Assembly: GCF_001831495.1 (NCBI RefSeq)
Contig: NZ_CP017689.1
Span: 1 to 64,000 of the forward strand
Length of the DNA: 64,000 nt
Source: Thalassotalea crassostreae
Lineage (GTDB): Bacteria > Pseudomonadota > Gammaproteobacteria > Enterobacterales > Alteromonadaceae
Reading direction: 5' to 3'
Shown here piece after piece: positions 1-13,501 of the stretch. The position numbers and the translations under genes were made by a program. Every line of letters starts with the position of its first letter. Position 1 is the first letter of the stretch. Under the pieces are notes generated by a model that did no database searches, was not told the origin of the DNA, and saw only the letters and a list, made by a program, of their open reading frames with translations.

Positions 1-1371
1 GTGGAACACTCACTCTGGCAAAGTTGCCTATCAGTTCTTGAAGAAGAATTGCCTGCCCAACAATTTAGTATGTGGATCCGTCCTCTGCAATGTGTTGTGA
101 ATAACAATACGATGACTTTATACGCACCAAATAGATTTGTTCTAGATTGGGTGCGCGAAAAATATATTGGCCGCATTACACAATTAATAAACCACCAAGT
201 TAGTGGTGATCCTATTCAGCTGCGTTTTGATGTAGGTAGTAAACCTGCGGATGTTGAAACAACAGTGCCAGCTGCTAATAAAAGTGAAGCGGTTCAAGCA
301 GCACCTAAAGACAATAATAGCGATTCATTCTTACCTAACGTAGCGGCAAAAACCACTAACGTTCGCGATAAGTATACTTTTGATAATTTCGTTGAAGGTA
401 AATCTAACCAGTTAGCGCGAGCTGCGGCGTCGCAAGTAGCCGATAATCCGGGTCAAGCCTATAACCCTCTGTTTATATACGGCGGTACTGGTTTAGGAAA
501 AACTCATCTATTACATGCAGTAGGTAACGGTATATTGCGTAATAAACCGAACGCAAAAATAGCATACATGCATTCAGAACGTTTTGTACAAGATATGGTT
601 AAAGCGTTACAAAACAACGAGATAGAAAAGTTTAAACAATATTATCGTGGTGTTGATGCACTATTAATCGATGATATTCAGTTTTTTGCTAAAAAAGAAC
701 GTACTCAAGAAGAGTTTTTTCATACCTTTAATGCATTATTAGAAGGCAACCAACAAATCATCTTAACCAGTGATAGATACCCGAAAGAAATTGAGGGTGT
801 TGAAGATCGATTAAAGTCTCGATTTGGTTGGGGACTAACCTTAGCTATCGAACCACCTGAGTTAGAAACCCGAGTCGCTATATTAAAACGTAAAGCGCAA
901 GAGAGTAATACCAACCTTGCTGACGAAGTGGCGTTTTTTATCGCTAAGCGTTTACGTTCTAATGTTCGAGAGCTTGAAGGTGCATTAAATCGAGTTATTG
1001 CAAACGCTAATTTCACCGGTCGCCAAATCACCATAGATTTTGTCCGAGAAGCGTTGCGTGATCTACTAGCGTTACAGGATAAACTTGTTACTATAGATAA
1101 TATCCAACGTACCGTTGCAGAGTATTACAAAATTAAAGTTGCCGATATTTTGTCGAAGCGACGAAATAGGTCGGTTGCTCGACCTAGACAAATAGCTATG
1201 GCATTAGCGAAAGAATTGACTAATCACAGTTTACCTGAGATTGGAGATGCATTTGGTGGCAGAGATCACACCACTGTATTGCATGCTTGTCGTAAAGTTA
1301 AATCGTTACGAGAAGAAACACATGATATAAAAGAAGACTATTCAAATCTAATAAGAACACTATCATCGTAA
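1..1371 (+). CDS. dnaA: Chromosomal replication initiator DnaA
   Basis: DnaA binds DnaA boxes at oriC, opens the duplex and loads DnaB helicase. The 456-residue protein has the usual four parts: an N-terminal interaction domain (about 1-85), a Gln/Asn/Ala-rich linker (about 86-125), an AAA+ ATPase and a C-terminal DNA-binding domain. The Walker A motif GGTGLGKTH is at residues 161-169 and Walker B LLIDDIQF at 221-228. The DnaA signature GGRDHTTV lies at 419-426. The reading frame starts with GTG at the first base of the window, a common dnaA start; an earlier start cannot be excluded because nothing upstream is visible. It leads the dnaA-dnaN-recF-gyrB cluster, 15 bp before dnaN. oriC itself, if on this side, lies outside the window. 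Confidence 0.97.
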   Translation: MEHSLWQSCLSVLEEELPAQQFSMWIRPLQCVVNNNTMTLYAPNRFVLDWVREKYIGRITQLINHQVSGDPIQLRFDVGSKPADVETTVPAANKSEAVQAAPKDNNSDSFLPNVAAKTTNVRDKYTFDNFVEGKSNQLARAAASQVADNPGQAYNPLFIYGGTGLGKTHLLHAVGNGILRNKPNAKIAYMHSERFVQDMVKALQNNEIEKFKQYYRGVDALLIDDIQFFAKKERTQEEFFHTFNALLEGNQQIILTSDRYPKEIEGVEDRLKSRFGWGLTLAIEPPELETRVAILKRKAQESNTNLADEVAFFIAKRLRSNVRELEGALNRVIANANFTGRQITIDFVREALRDLLALQDKLVTIDNIQRTVAEYYKIKVADILSKRRNRSVARPRQIAMALAKELTNHSLPEIGDAFGGRDHTTVLHACRKVKSLREETHDIKEDYSNLIRTLSS

Positions 1372-1386
1372 ATAGGGTATAAAATA

Positions 1387-2490
1387 ATGAAATTTTCATT
1401 AACTAGGGATTTACTTTTACAACCACTTTTATTGGTATCAGGCGCAGTAGAGCGAAAAAGCACATTACCCATTCTTGGTAATGTTTTATTAGACGTTAGT
1501 GGGCAATCACTTACTATGATAGCTACTGATTTAGAGCTTGAGATGGTCTCTAATACGGAAGTTAATAACCAAGGACCGGACGGAAAAGTAACCGTACCAG
1601 CCCGTAAACTTCTCGATATATGTAAGAGCATGCCTGATGATTCAGTTATTGAGTTTGAGCAAGATGGCGAATCAATAAGTATTAAGTGTGGTCGTAGTCG
1701 TTATTCATTAGCTACCTTACCAGCAACAGATTTTCCAAACATTGAACAGTGGCAGGGTGATGTAGAATTCACTCTGAAAAAATCTCAATTATTACGATTG
1801 ATAGAGAGCACGCATTTTTCGATGGCAAACCAGGATGTTCGTTATTATCTAAATGGTATGTCGATAGAAACTGAAAATAATGAAATTCGATCAGTAGCTA
1901 CCGATGGACATAGATTAGCGATTTGTAAGATAGGCAATGAAAAACTTACTTTACCAGCAAGACAAGTAATTGTTCCTCGTAAGGGTATTCTTGAAATTAT
2001 TCGATTACTCGACCCGGTTGATGAAGATATTCAAATATTTTTGGGTAGTAATCATATTCGTATTATTGACTCAAATTTCTCATTTACTAGTAAGTTAGTC
2101 GATGGGCGTTTCCCTGATTATCGTCGTGTATTACCAAGAAACGGCGATAAAGTTTTAAGCATCAATAAGGAAGAACTTCGCCAGGTATTATCGCGAGCGT
2201 CAATTTTATCCAATGAAAAGTTCAAAGGTGTTCGTCTTAATTTCGAAACTAACGAACTAAAAATTACCGCGAATAACCCAGAGCAAGAGCAAGCTGAAGA
2301 GTATTTAGAAATTGAATACCCATTTGATTCTTTAGAGATTGGCTTTAACGTAAGTTACATCATCGATGTGCTTGGTGCGATTAAAGACGACAAAGTTAAG
2401 TTTACCTTGTCAGATGCAAATTCGAGTGTAGTAATAGAAGGGCACGATTCAGGTGAAGCGATTTACGTGATCATGCCAATGCGTTTGTAG
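1387..2490 (+). CDS. dnaN: DNA polymerase III beta sliding clamp
   Basis: This is the ring-shaped processivity clamp that tethers DNA polymerase III and other repair enzymes to DNA. The 367-residue length matches the family norm of about 366, with three similar clamp subdomains end to end. The N-terminus MKFSLTRDLLLQPLLLVSGAV and the C-terminal YVIMPMRL are typical of gammaproteobacterial clamps; the C-terminal residues line the client-binding pocket. It begins 15 bp after dnaA and ends 13 bp before recF, consistent with cotranscription. No truncation or frameshift is seen. Confidence 0.97.
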   Translation: MKFSLTRDLLLQPLLLVSGAVERKSTLPILGNVLLDVSGQSLTMIATDLELEMVSNTEVNNQGPDGKVTVPARKLLDICKSMPDDSVIEFEQDGESISIKCGRSRYSLATLPATDFPNIEQWQGDVEFTLKKSQLLRLIESTHFSMANQDVRYYLNGMSIETENNEIRSVATDGHRLAICKIGNEKLTLPARQVIVPRKGILEIIRLLDPVDEDIQIFLGSNHIRIIDSNFSFTSKLVDGRFPDYRRVLPRNGDKVLSINKEELRQVLSRASILSNEKFKGVRLNFETNELKITANNPEQEQAEEYLEIEYPFDSLEIGFNVSYIIDVLGAIKDDKVKFTLSDANSSVVIEGHDSGEAIYVIMPMRL

Positions 2491-2503
2491 ATTCGTTGAT
2501 TGA

Positions 2504-6035
<3,532 letters not shown>

Positions 6036-6068
6036 TTTGGTTTAATTACGCATAGAAAAATACTAAGA

Positions 6069-6093
6069 AACCAGCTAACAAGCTGGTTTTTTT
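6069..6093 (+). terminator. Intrinsic terminator after gyrB
   Basis: AACCAGCT and AGCTGGTT form an 8-bp stem with loop AACA, followed by a run of T. It lies about 35 bp past the gyrB stop and closes the replication cluster. Confidence 0.88.
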
Positions 6094-6224
6094 ATATCAG
6101 CCACCTCAATGAACACGCTGTGAACTAATAGAAATAGCTCCCTACCAATCCCTAAACTTACACAAACTATGCAAACGTTACATAACACCTACAATTAACG
6201 CTAGTCGAATAACTAAACAGTCGT

Positions 6225-6230
6225 TATAAT
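6225..6230 (+). promoter_or_regulatory. Candidate -10 element of the glyQ promoter
   Basis: A perfect TATAAT lies 38 bp before the glyQ start, in the AT-rich gap after the gyrB terminator. No convincing -35 box was found 16-18 bp upstream, so the promoter is plausible rather than certain. Confidence 0.4.
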
Positions 6231-6268
6231 TGACGGCATTTTTTTAACTTAATAGATTACTGGTATTC

Positions 6269-7189
6269 ATGAGCACATTTGATATCAAAACATTCCAAGG
6301 CCTGATCCTGAAATTACAGGAATATTGGGCGCGCCAAGGTTGCGTTATTGTTCAACCATTAGATTTAGAAGTAGGGGCTGGTACTTTCCATCCTATGACA
6401 TTCTTACGCTCAATTGGTCCTGAGCCAATGAGCAGTGCTTATGTGCAGCCATGCCGTCGTCCAACCGATGGCCGCTACGGTGAAAACCCAAACCGTTTAC
6501 AACACTACTATCAATTTCAAGTTGTGTTAAAACCATCACCTAAGAATATCCAAGAATTATACTTAAACTCTTTAAAAGAGATTGGTATTGATACCTTAGT
6601 TCACGATATCCGCTTCGTTGAAGACAACTGGGAATCGCCAACTTTAGGCGCCTGGGGTCTAGGTTGGGAAATCTGGTTAAACGGTATGGAAGTAACTCAA
6701 TTTACCTATTTCCAACAAGTTGGTGGTCTTGAATGTGCACCAGTCACTGGCGAGATTACCTACGGTCTAGAACGTTTAGCAATGTACATCCAAAACGTAG
6801 ATAGTATCTACGACTTAGTATGGGCTGATGGCCCAATGGGTAAAGTATATTACCGTGATGTTTTCCACCAAAACGAAGTGGAGCAATCTGCTTATAACTT
6901 TGAACATGCTAATGTTGACGCATTATTTACTCAGTTTGATGTATGTGAAGCGGAAAGCGCTAAGCTAATTGAACTTGGTTTACCATTGCCAGCCTACGAG
7001 CAAGTAATGAAGGCATCTCATGCGTTTAACTTACTTGATGCACGTCATGCTATCTCGGTTACCGAGCGTCAACGTTATATTTTAAGAGTTCGTACATTAG
7101 CTAAAGCATGTGCAACTGCCTACTATGCAGCTCGTGAAGAACTAGGTTTCCCTTTATGTCGTACAGAACAATCAAAGGAGAGTAAATAA
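6269..7189 (+). CDS. glyQ: Glycyl-tRNA synthetase alpha subunit
   Basis: This is the catalytic subunit of the bacterial alpha2-beta2 class II glycyl-tRNA synthetase, which charges tRNA-Gly with glycine. It is 306 residues (E. coli about 303). N-terminal [19 protein letters not shown] and the conserved [19 protein letters not shown] and [21 protein letters not shown] blocks carry the active-site motifs. Its TAA stop shares one base with the ATG of glyS (TAATG), so the two subunits are probably made by coupled translation. AAAGGAG at 7174-7180 is the glyS ribosome binding site inside the end of glyQ. Confidence 0.97.
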   Translation: MSTFDIKTFQGLILKLQEYWARQGCVIVQPLDLEVGAGTFHPMTFLRSIGPEPMSSAYVQPCRRPTDGRYGENPNRLQHYYQFQVVLKPSPKNIQELYLNSLKEIGIDTLVHDIRFVEDNWESPTLGAWGLGWEIWLNGMEVTQFTYFQQVGGLECAPVTGEITYGLERLAMYIQNVDSIYDLVWADGPMGKVYYRDVFHQNEVEQSAYNFEHANVDALFTQFDVCEAESAKLIELGLPLPAYEQVMKASHAFNLLDARHAISVTERQRYILRVRTLAKACATAYYAAREELGFPLCRTEQSKESK

Positions 7190-9255
7190 TGAATACTAAT
7201 ACTCTTCTAATAGAATTAGGTACTGAAGAATTACCACCGAAGGCGCTAAAAACATTAGCGACCGCTTTTTACAATTCAATCACTGAGCAACTAACTGCCG
7301 CTAACTTAGGTTATACAGAAGCAAAATGGTTCGCTACACCTCGTCGCTTAGCGGTTATGGTTAAGCAACTTGAGCAACAGCAAGCTGACAAAGTTGTGGA
7401 AAAACGTGGTCCAGCTGCCAATGTTGCATTCGATGCAGAAGGCAACGCAACTAAAGCAGCTCAAGGTTGGGCCCGCTCAAATGGTATAACCGTTGAGCAA
7501 GCTGAACGCTTAGTTACCGACAAAGGTGAATGGTTATTACATAAAGCGACGCAAAAAGGTCAATCGATTAATGATTTGATTACTGCAATCGTACAAAATG
7601 CCGTGGCTAAGTTACCTATTCCAAAACCGATGCGATGGGGCAGCAGTCGTATTCAATTTATTCGCCCGGTACATACATTAACGATGATGTACGGTGACGA
7701 AGTGATTGCTGGTGAAGTGTTAGGTATCCAATCTGCGAATGAGTTACAAGGTCATCGTTTCCATTTTGACGGTAACATTACCTTAGACCATGCAGATAAC
7801 TACGAAGCAACTTTAGAAAGTGCGCACGTTATCGCTGATTACGAAGTTCGTCGTAATAAGATTATCGCTGACGTTAATGCAGCAGCTGCAGAACTTAACG
7901 CGACTGCTTTACTTGATGATGAGTTAGTTGACGAAGTTACATCAATCAACGAATGGCCATCAGTGTTAGTGGGGAGTTTTGATGACGACTTCTTAAACGT
8001 ACCTGCAGAGCCTCTAATTTACTCGATGAAAGACCATCAAAAGTACTTTCCAGTTATGGCGAAAAACGATGAACTTTTAGCGAAATTTATTTTTGTCACT
8101 AACATTGAATCTAAGCAGCCTGCAGAAGTTATCCGTGGTAACGAAAAAGTTATTCGCCCGCGATTAGCAGATGCTGAGTTCTTCTTTAAAACCGACAAAA
8201 AGCAAAGCTTAGAAAGCCGTTTAGCTAGCCTTGAAAACGTATTGTTCCAAAAACAACTTGGTACATTAAAGGATAAATCTGAGCGTATCGCAACGTTAAG
8301 TAAACACATTGCGAGTAGTTTGAACGAAAACGCTGATAACGCCTATCGCGCTGGTCTATTATCTAAGACTGACCTGATGTCAGATATGGTATTAGAATTC
8401 CCTCAAGTGCAGGGCACAATGGGGAAATACTACGCACAGAATGATGGTGAAACTGCTGATGTCGCGCAAGCCCTTGAAGATCAATATCGTCCAAGATTTG
8501 CCGGCGATAGTTTACCTAAAGGTAATATCGGTGCGAGTGTTGCTATCGCCGATAAAGTGGATAGCTTAGTTGGTATTTTTGGTATCAATCAGCCACCAAA
8601 AGGTGATAAAGACCCATTTGCATTGCGTCGTGCGGCAATTGGTTTGATACGTATCATCATTGAAAAACAACTTGCTCTAGATATTGCAGATTTACTCGCG
8701 GTTAGTATCGAGTCATACGGTAACAAGTTAAGCAATGACAATACTGCTGCTGATGTTATCGAATTTATCATGGGACGTTTCCGCTCTTTCTATCAAGAGC
8801 AGGGCATTAGCGTTGATGTCATTCAAGCGGTGTTAGCGAACAAGCCAACCGCACCTTTAGATTTTGACCAACGTGTACAAGCGGTAAGTTACTTTAGAAC
8901 ACTTGATGAATCTCAAGCACTTGCAGCGGCCAACAAACGAGTTGGTAATATCTTAGCGAAATTTGAAGGCGAGCTATTCTCGGAGTTTAACTTTGACCTA
9001 GCGACTGAAAGCTTTGAGATAGACCTTGCTAACGCATACAACGCTCTAAATGCTGAGTTAGCGCCATTATTTGCTAATAAAGAATACCAACAAGCTTTAA
9101 CTAAGTTAGCTAGCTTACGTGAACCGATAGATGCGTTCTTTGATAACGTTATGGTTATGGCTGATGATGAACAGGTTAAAACTAACCGTTTAACCCTTCT
9201 TAGCAAGCTAAGAGCCAGCTTCTTTAATGTGGCAGATATCTCATTACTGCAGTAA
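7189..9255 (+). CDS. glyS: Glycyl-tRNA synthetase beta subunit
   Basis: This is the large subunit of the alpha2-beta2 glycyl-tRNA synthetase, needed for tRNA recognition. At 688 residues it is full length (E. coli 689). The N-terminus [19 protein letters not shown] is diagnostic, as is the later [13 protein letters not shown] segment. The C-terminal part holds the anticodon-binding domain. It overlaps glyQ by one base and ends the operon; a REP-like inverted repeat pair follows in the gap before tusA. Confidence 0.97.
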   Translation: MNTNTLLIELGTEELPPKALKTLATAFYNSITEQLTAANLGYTEAKWFATPRRLAVMVKQLEQQQADKVVEKRGPAANVAFDAEGNATKAAQGWARSNGITVEQAERLVTDKGEWLLHKATQKGQSINDLITAIVQNAVAKLPIPKPMRWGSSRIQFIRPVHTLTMMYGDEVIAGEVLGIQSANELQGHRFHFDGNITLDHADNYEATLESAHVIADYEVRRNKIIADVNAAAAELNATALLDDELVDEVTSINEWPSVLVGSFDDDFLNVPAEPLIYSMKDHQKYFPVMAKNDELLAKFIFVTNIESKQPAEVIRGNEKVIRPRLADAEFFFKTDKKQSLESRLASLENVLFQKQLGTLKDKSERIATLSKHIASSLNENADNAYRAGLLSKTDLMSDMVLEFPQVQGTMGKYYAQNDGETADVAQALEDQYRPRFAGDSLPKGNIGASVAIADKVDSLVGIFGINQPPKGDKDPFALRRAAIGLIRIIIEKQLALDIADLLAVSIESYGNKLSNDNTAADVIEFIMGRFRSFYQEQGISVDVIQAVLANKPTAPLDFDQRVQAVSYFRTLDESQALAAANKRVGNILAKFEGELFSEFNFDLATESFEIDLANAYNALNAELAPLFANKEYQQALTKLASLREPIDAFFDNVMVMADDEQVKTNRLTLLSKLRASFFNVADISLLQ

Positions 9256-9290
9256 AGAGTTGCTATAACTTAAGCACATTGTGACAACAC

Positions 9291-9370
9291 GAGGTTCCGG
9301 CCTTCGCCGGAATGACGTTGAACTGTTTTAAGAGTTTTTACACCGTCATTGCGGCGAACGTCGCAACCTC
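9291..9370. repeat. Inverted pair of REP-like palindromic units
   Basis: Two 30-bp units face each other. The first (9291-9320) reads GAGGTTCCGGCCTTCGCCGG and continues AATGACGTTG. The second (9341-9370) in reverse complement reads GAGGTTGCGACGTTCGCCGC and continues AATGACGGTG. The units share GAGGTT, TTCGCCG and AATGACG, and 20 bp separates them. Unit one is itself a hairpin (CCGGC, loop CTTC, GCCGG). This head-to-head layout is that of a BIME or REP pair between the convergent ends of glyS and tusA. Confidence 0.75.
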
Positions 9371-9392
9371 CCACAGAGTGCAGAGAATAAAA

Positions 9393-9638
9393 CTAAACCT
9401 TCCTAATCAAATAGCGATAGACATTATCATTGCTATCTTTTGCCAATAATTCATGTTCCATAAATTCACAAAAACTTGGAATATCACGGGTAGTTGAAGG
9501 GTCGTCGGCAATAATGAGTAATGTCTCACCTGAATTAATTTTTCTAATATTCATTCGCACCATCATTACTGGCTCGGGACATCGTAACCCAAGTGCATCA
9601 AGGCTATGATCGGCAGCATCAAATAGTTCATTACTCAT
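9393..9638 (-). CDS. tusA: Sulfur carrier protein TusA
   Basis: TusA takes persulfide sulfur from IscS and passes it down the Tus relay for 2-thiolation of the tRNA wobble uridine. The 81-residue protein matches the E. coli length. The signature [16 protein letters not shown] contains the conserved carrier Cys20 in the CPxP motif. The C-terminus has the usual [13 protein letters not shown] segment. It is a single gene on the minus strand, convergent with glyS and divergent from pepQ. Confidence 0.95.
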   Translation of the reverse strand: MSNELFDAADHSLDALGLRCPEPVMMVRMNIRKINSGETLLIIADDPSTTRDIPSFCEFMEHELLAKDSNDNVYRYLIRKV

Positions 9639-9766
9639 AAAGATTCACGTGATTGTTTATAACAAAGTTAATAATAGCGCTATTGTAAATTTAACTTATT
9701 AGGTTAAACAAGTTTTAATTAATTTAACCAGAAGGGCAAATACTACTCGCACTTAAAAAGCTGTGC

Positions 9767-9772
9767 TATTAT
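9767..9772 (+). promoter_or_regulatory. Candidate extended -10 promoter of pepQ
   Basis: TATTAT is preceded by TGC, giving an extended -10 (TGnTATTAT) about 35 bp before the chosen pepQ start. No good -35 box is visible, as is usual for extended -10 promoters. The placement also argues against the upstream GTG at 9763 as a start codon. Confidence 0.4.
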
Positions 9773-9807
9773 TCGCCCCAAATTTTATACATACAGAAGT
9801 AATACAT

Positions 9808-11127
9808 ATGAAAGATTTAGCCAAATATTATCCGGCACACATCACTGAACTACAAAACCGTACTGCAACCATTCTTGAACGTGAAGGCTTATCGGCTATC
9901 GCTATTCATGCTGGTTTTGCCAGTAAAATATTCCTTGATGATATGTATTCACCGTTTAAAACCAATCCACACTTTAAGGCTTGGTTGCCGGTCACTGAAA
10001 CACCAAATTGTTGGTTAGTTGTAAATGGCAAAGATAAACCAGTACTTGCGTTTTACCAACCATTAGATTTTTGGCACAAAGTGACCAAACTAGAACAAGA
10101 TTATTGGACCGACTTTTTTGATATCAAAATCATTGGTAGTGCCGATGAAGTTGCTGACATTTTACCAAACAACAAGCAGGGTGTTGCGTATATTGGCGCC
10201 CATGAAGATGTTGCAGATAAGTTTGGCTTTGAACTTAAAAACCCTGATGCCTTATTGAATTACTTCCACTATCACCGCGCCTACAAAACTGACTATGAAC
10301 TTGTTTGTATGAGAGAGTCTAATCGTTTGGCGGTACTCGGTCATAATGCGGCTAAAGAAGCGTTCTTTGCTAAAGCCAGTGAATTTGAAATTCAATTGGC
10401 CTACCTAAGTGCCGTTGGTCAAGGTGATAATGATGTCCCTTATGGAAATATTGTTGCCTTAAATGAAAATGGCGCAATATTGCATTACACCGCTCTAGAA
10501 AAGCAAAGACCGGCACAACATCACTCATTCCTAATTGATGCTGGTGCAAGCTTTCATGGCTATGCGTCAGACATTACTCGAACTTATGCATTTGAGAAAA
10601 ATGAGTTTTCCGACCTAATCGAAGCAATGAATGTGATGCAACTCGAATTGTGCAGTGGACTAGTGCCTGGTGCAAGTTACGTTGATCTGCACATTAAAAA
10701 CCACCACATGTTAGCGGAGATCTTAAATCGCTTTAACATCGTAACTATGGACACTGAAGCTATGGTTAATGAAGGGGTTACTCGTCATTTCTATCCACAT
10801 GGTCTAGGTCATCACCTTGGCTTACAAGTGCACGATATGGGCGGCTTTATGAGTGATGATAAAGGTACGCACGTTAATACACCAAGCGAACACCCATTCT
10901 TACGTACATCTCGTGGCATTGAAAGTAAGCAAGTGTTTACTATCGAACCTGGCCTTTACTTTATTGACCAGTTCTTAACGGATTTATCTAAATCTAAACA
11001 TAAAGACAGCATTAACTGGACTAAAATAGAGCAACTTCGTAAGTTTGGCGGTATCCGTATCGAAGATAATGTCATTGTCCATGATGACGGTATTGAAAAT
11101 ATGACTCGAGACTTTAAGTTAGCTTAA
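9808..11127 (+). CDS. pepQ: Xaa-Pro dipeptidase PepQ
   Basis: PepQ is a cytoplasmic M24-family metallopeptidase that splits dipeptides with C-terminal proline. I chose the ATG at 9808 (439 residues, E. coli 443) over a GTG 45 bp upstream, because MKDLAKYYPAHI aligns with the family start and the GTG overlaps the likely promoter. Metal ligands are visible: D244 in LIDAGAS, D255 in SDITRTY, the histidine of HGLGHHLGL near 335, and glutamates in TIEPGLYF and RIEDNV. It is followed by yigZ and trkH in the same order as E. coli pepQ-yigZ-trkH. Confidence 0.95.
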   Translation: MKDLAKYYPAHITELQNRTATILEREGLSAIAIHAGFASKIFLDDMYSPFKTNPHFKAWLPVTETPNCWLVVNGKDKPVLAFYQPLDFWHKVTKLEQDYWTDFFDIKIIGSADEVADILPNNKQGVAYIGAHEDVADKFGFELKNPDALLNYFHYHRAYKTDYELVCMRESNRLAVLGHNAAKEAFFAKASEFEIQLAYLSAVGQGDNDVPYGNIVALNENGAILHYTALEKQRPAQHHSFLIDAGASFHGYASDITRTYAFEKNEFSDLIEAMNVMQLELCSGLVPGASYVDLHIKNHHMLAEILNRFNIVTMDTEAMVNEGVTRHFYPHGLGHHLGLQVHDMGGFMSDDKGTHVNTPSEHPFLRTSRGIESKQVFTIEPGLYFIDQFLTDLSKSKHKDSINWTKIEQLRKFGGIRIEDNVIVHDDGIENMTRDFKLA

Positions 11128-11181
11128 TCACGATAGCGGCCACGGTGATCTCTTTAGTCAATAACACTTGGTTATTTAGCA

Positions 11182-11853
11182 ATGGCTAACAACAAGGTTA
11201 ATAGCAAAAAAGTTAGCACTAATGTGACTCCATATTTGATACCTGCAAGCAGTATTGAAGTAGAGACCGTGGTAAACCGCAGCCGTTTTATTTGTGCCAT
11301 TGAGCATTGTGATAACAACGCTGCGGTAAAATCTTTCATCGAAAAAATAAGGCTGCAATACCCAGATGCCTCGCATCACTGTTATGCCTTTATTAGCGAT
11401 CGACCTGAAAATAGCCAAGCTTATGGCTTTAGTGATGACGGCGAACCAAGTGGTACCGCCGGTAAACCTATGTTAGCAGCCGTGCAAGGCAGCAATATTG
11501 GTGAAATATGTGCTGTAGTAACCCGTTATTTTGGTGGCACTAAGCTTGGTACCGGTGGACTGCAACGAGCTTATGGTTTAAGCGTCCGTGAGGCCATCGA
11601 CTTACTTCCTACGACTTTAAAAACACCGATTGAACAGGTCTCTTTGCATTGTGATTATCAGCAAGTAAAGGACATAGAGCATGCGATAAAACTCAGCAAT
11701 GGCGAGGTGGTTAGCCAAGATTACGGTATTGATGTGGTCATGGTTATTAGCTTACCGATTGTTGACGTAGATAGTTTTTGTGACCGGGTAACAAAATTAA
11801 CTGCCGCTCGCGTTTCGGTGAAACGAGATAATACTAATACAATCAAAGAGTAA
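11182..11853 (+). CDS. yigZ: YigZ/IMPACT family protein
   Basis: The protein belongs to the IMPACT/YigZ family, whose biochemical role in bacteria is not settled; eukaryotic IMPACT modulates Gcn2 signalling. The core SRFICAIEH, then DASHHCYAF, SDDGEPSGTAGKPML and RYFGGTKLGTGGLQRAY, is diagnostic for the N-terminal domain. A small C-terminal domain follows (about 145-215). At 223 residues it is about 20 longer than E. coli YigZ because of a polar N-terminal extension, so a start slightly downstream is possible. It sits between pepQ and trkH as in E. coli. Confidence 0.9.
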   Translation: MANNKVNSKKVSTNVTPYLIPASSIEVETVVNRSRFICAIEHCDNNAAVKSFIEKIRLQYPDASHHCYAFISDRPENSQAYGFSDDGEPSGTAGKPMLAAVQGSNIGEICAVVTRYFGGTKLGTGGLQRAYGLSVREAIDLLPTTLKTPIEQVSLHCDYQQVKDIEHAIKLSNGEVVSQDYGIDVVMVISLPIVDVDSFCDRVTKLTAARVSVKRDNTNTIKE

Positions 11854-11912
11854 CTAACTTCGCAATTGCCAAATAATTGTTAATTGCCACGACACTTTCA
11901 AGATTGTTATGC

Positions 11913-11918
11913 TATATT
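11913..11918 (+). promoter_or_regulatory. Candidate promoter of trkH
   Basis: TATATT is preceded by TGC, giving an extended -10 about 40 bp before the trkH start. A TTGCCA at 11884-11889 is a weak -35 candidate, but its spacing to this -10 is too long. Support is modest. Confidence 0.35.
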
Positions 11919-11956
11919 CAGAGCTAACAAAGCTTGCAGCAAAAATATAATAATCA

Positions 11957-13408
11957 ATGCAATACCGTAATATCATCAGAATTTTAGGGTTATTGGTGAC
12001 CATTCTGAGTGTCACCATGTTACCGCCAGCGGCCGTATCGCTAATTTACCGCGATGGTGGTGGTGTGGCATTTTTGATGGCCTTTGTTCTATGCTTGATC
12101 ACTGGTTTCTTATTTTGGTATCCAAACCGTGACCAAAAAGGCGAATTAAGAGCCCGTGAAGGCTTTCTTATCGTTGTTTTGTTTTGGACCGTACTGGCAA
12201 GTTTCTCTTCCGTTCCGTTAATGCTTACCGAAACACCTGATTTATCGGTAACCGATGCCTTCTTCGAATCGTTTTCTGGTCTAACAACGACTGGTGCAAC
12301 AATCCTTACCCAAATTGATGGCTTACCTCATGCGGTATTATTCTATCGCCAGCAGCTGCAGTGGTTAGGTGGTATGGGTATTATCGTATTAGCTGTTGCC
12401 GTATTACCTATGCTTGGTGTCGGTGGCATGCAGCTCTATCGAGCGGAAACACCTGGCCCGGTAAAAGATTCAAAAATGACGCCGCGGATTGCCGATACAG
12501 CAAAACATCTTTGGTATATATACTTAACCTTAACCGTTGCTTGCGCGCTGTCATATTGGTTTGCTGGTATGTCGGCATTTGATGCGATTTCTCATTCATT
12601 CTCAACAATTGCAATTGGTGGTTTTTCGACGCACGATGCATCAATGGGGTATTTTGAGTCGCCGATAATCAACATGATTTGTGTGTTCTTCTTGATTATC
12701 GCTGGTGTTAACTTTGCTTTGCATTTTGCTGCGTTTAGTTCGAAGAGTATTAGAACTTACTTTTTCGATCCTGAGTTTAAAACCTTCATTTCTTTTCAAG
12801 TAGTATTAACGCTGATTTGTTTCTTCTCGTTGCTTGCCTATGGCCATTCAAGTAGCTTTGAACAAGCATTCGATGATGCCATGTTCCAAGCTGTTTCGAT
12901 AAGTACCACCGCTGGATTTGCCACAACAAACTTCGCCGATTGGCCGGCAATGTTACCGATACTGCTAATTTTTGCGAGTTTCGTTGGTGGCTGTGCTGGC
13001 TCTACCGGTGGTGGCATGAAAGTAATGCGAGTCTTGTTATTGTATTTACAAGGTATTCGCGAGCTTAATCGCTTAATCCACCCGAAAGCGGTTATAACGA
13101 TTAAACTTGGTCGCAAAGCGTTACCAGATAAAGTCGTCGATGCGATTTGGGGCTTCTTCTCTGCTTATGCGGCTATATTTGTTGTCTGTATGTTGTTATT
13201 GATGCTCAGTGGCATTGATGAGCTTACCGCCTTTACTGCCGTTGCAGCGTGTTTAAATAACCTCGGCCCTGGTCTTGGTGAGGTCGCGGCAAACTTTTCA
13301 TCGATCAATGACTTTAGTAAGTGGGTGCTTATTTTAGCGATGTTGTTTGGTCGTTTAGAAATATTTACTTTACTGGTACTGTTTATGCCAGCATTCTGGC
13401 GTTCATAA
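11957..13408 (+). CDS. trkH: Trk potassium uptake protein TrkH
   Basis: TrkH is the K+-translocating membrane subunit of the Trk system, regulated by cytoplasmic TrkA. The 483 residues match E. coli TrkH. The four selectivity-filter repeats are visible: SGLTTTGATIL, SIAIGGFSTHD (read as TIAIGGFSTHD), STTAGFATTNF and LNNLGPGLGEV. About ten hydrophobic segments are spread along the protein. Its partner gene trkA is next but on the opposite strand, at the end of the def-fmt-rsmB cluster, so the two subunits meet convergently here. Confidence 0.96.
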   Translation: MQYRNIIRILGLLVTILSVTMLPPAAVSLIYRDGGGVAFLMAFVLCLITGFLFWYPNRDQKGELRAREGFLIVVLFWTVLASFSSVPLMLTETPDLSVTDAFFESFSGLTTTGATILTQIDGLPHAVLFYRQQLQWLGGMGIIVLAVAVLPMLGVGGMQLYRAETPGPVKDSKMTPRIADTAKHLWYIYLTLTVACALSYWFAGMSAFDAISHSFSTIAIGGFSTHDASMGYFESPIINMICVFFLIIAGVNFALHFAAFSSKSIRTYFFDPEFKTFISFQVVLTLICFFSLLAYGHSSSFEQAFDDAMFQAVSISTTAGFATTNFADWPAMLPILLIFASFVGGCAGSTGGGMKVMRVLLLYLQGIRELNRLIHPKAVITIKLGRKALPDKVVDAIWGFFSAYAAIFVVCMLLLMLSGIDELTAFTAVAACLNNLGPGLGEVAANFSSINDFSKWVLILAMLFGRLEIFTLLVLFMPAFWRS

Positions 13409-13432
13409 AAACTAAACAGCGTATAGCTAGAG

Positions 13433-13453
13433 GTCCCGAAACCAATTCGGGAC
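13433..13453. terminator. Hairpin between convergent trkH and trkA
   Basis: GTCCCGAA and TTCGGGAC form a perfect 8-bp stem with loop ACCAA, 24 bp past trkH. There is no good T-run on either side, so it may be a terminator without a U-tract or an mRNA-end stabiliser. Confidence 0.5.
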
Positions 13454-13457
13454 TATA

Positions 13458-13483
13458 GGTATTGAAAAAAGGTATTGAAAAAA
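13458..13483. repeat. 13-bp direct tandem repeat
   Basis: GGTATTGAAAAAA occurs twice back to back just after the trkH hairpin. It looks like a small slippage duplication in the convergent gap. Confidence 0.7.
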
Positions 13484-13501
13484 GTTGTTTAAAAGAGCGG
13501 C

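Noticed and set aside
9640-9655. CACGTG-containing sequence upstream of tusA as a further parS
   Set aside because: GATTCACGTGATTG matches only the central part of parS and fails at the outer positions.
9763-9807. Upstream GTG start for pepQ
   Set aside because: It overlaps the likely extended -10 promoter, and the extra 15 residues do not match the family; ATG 9808 fits the known length.
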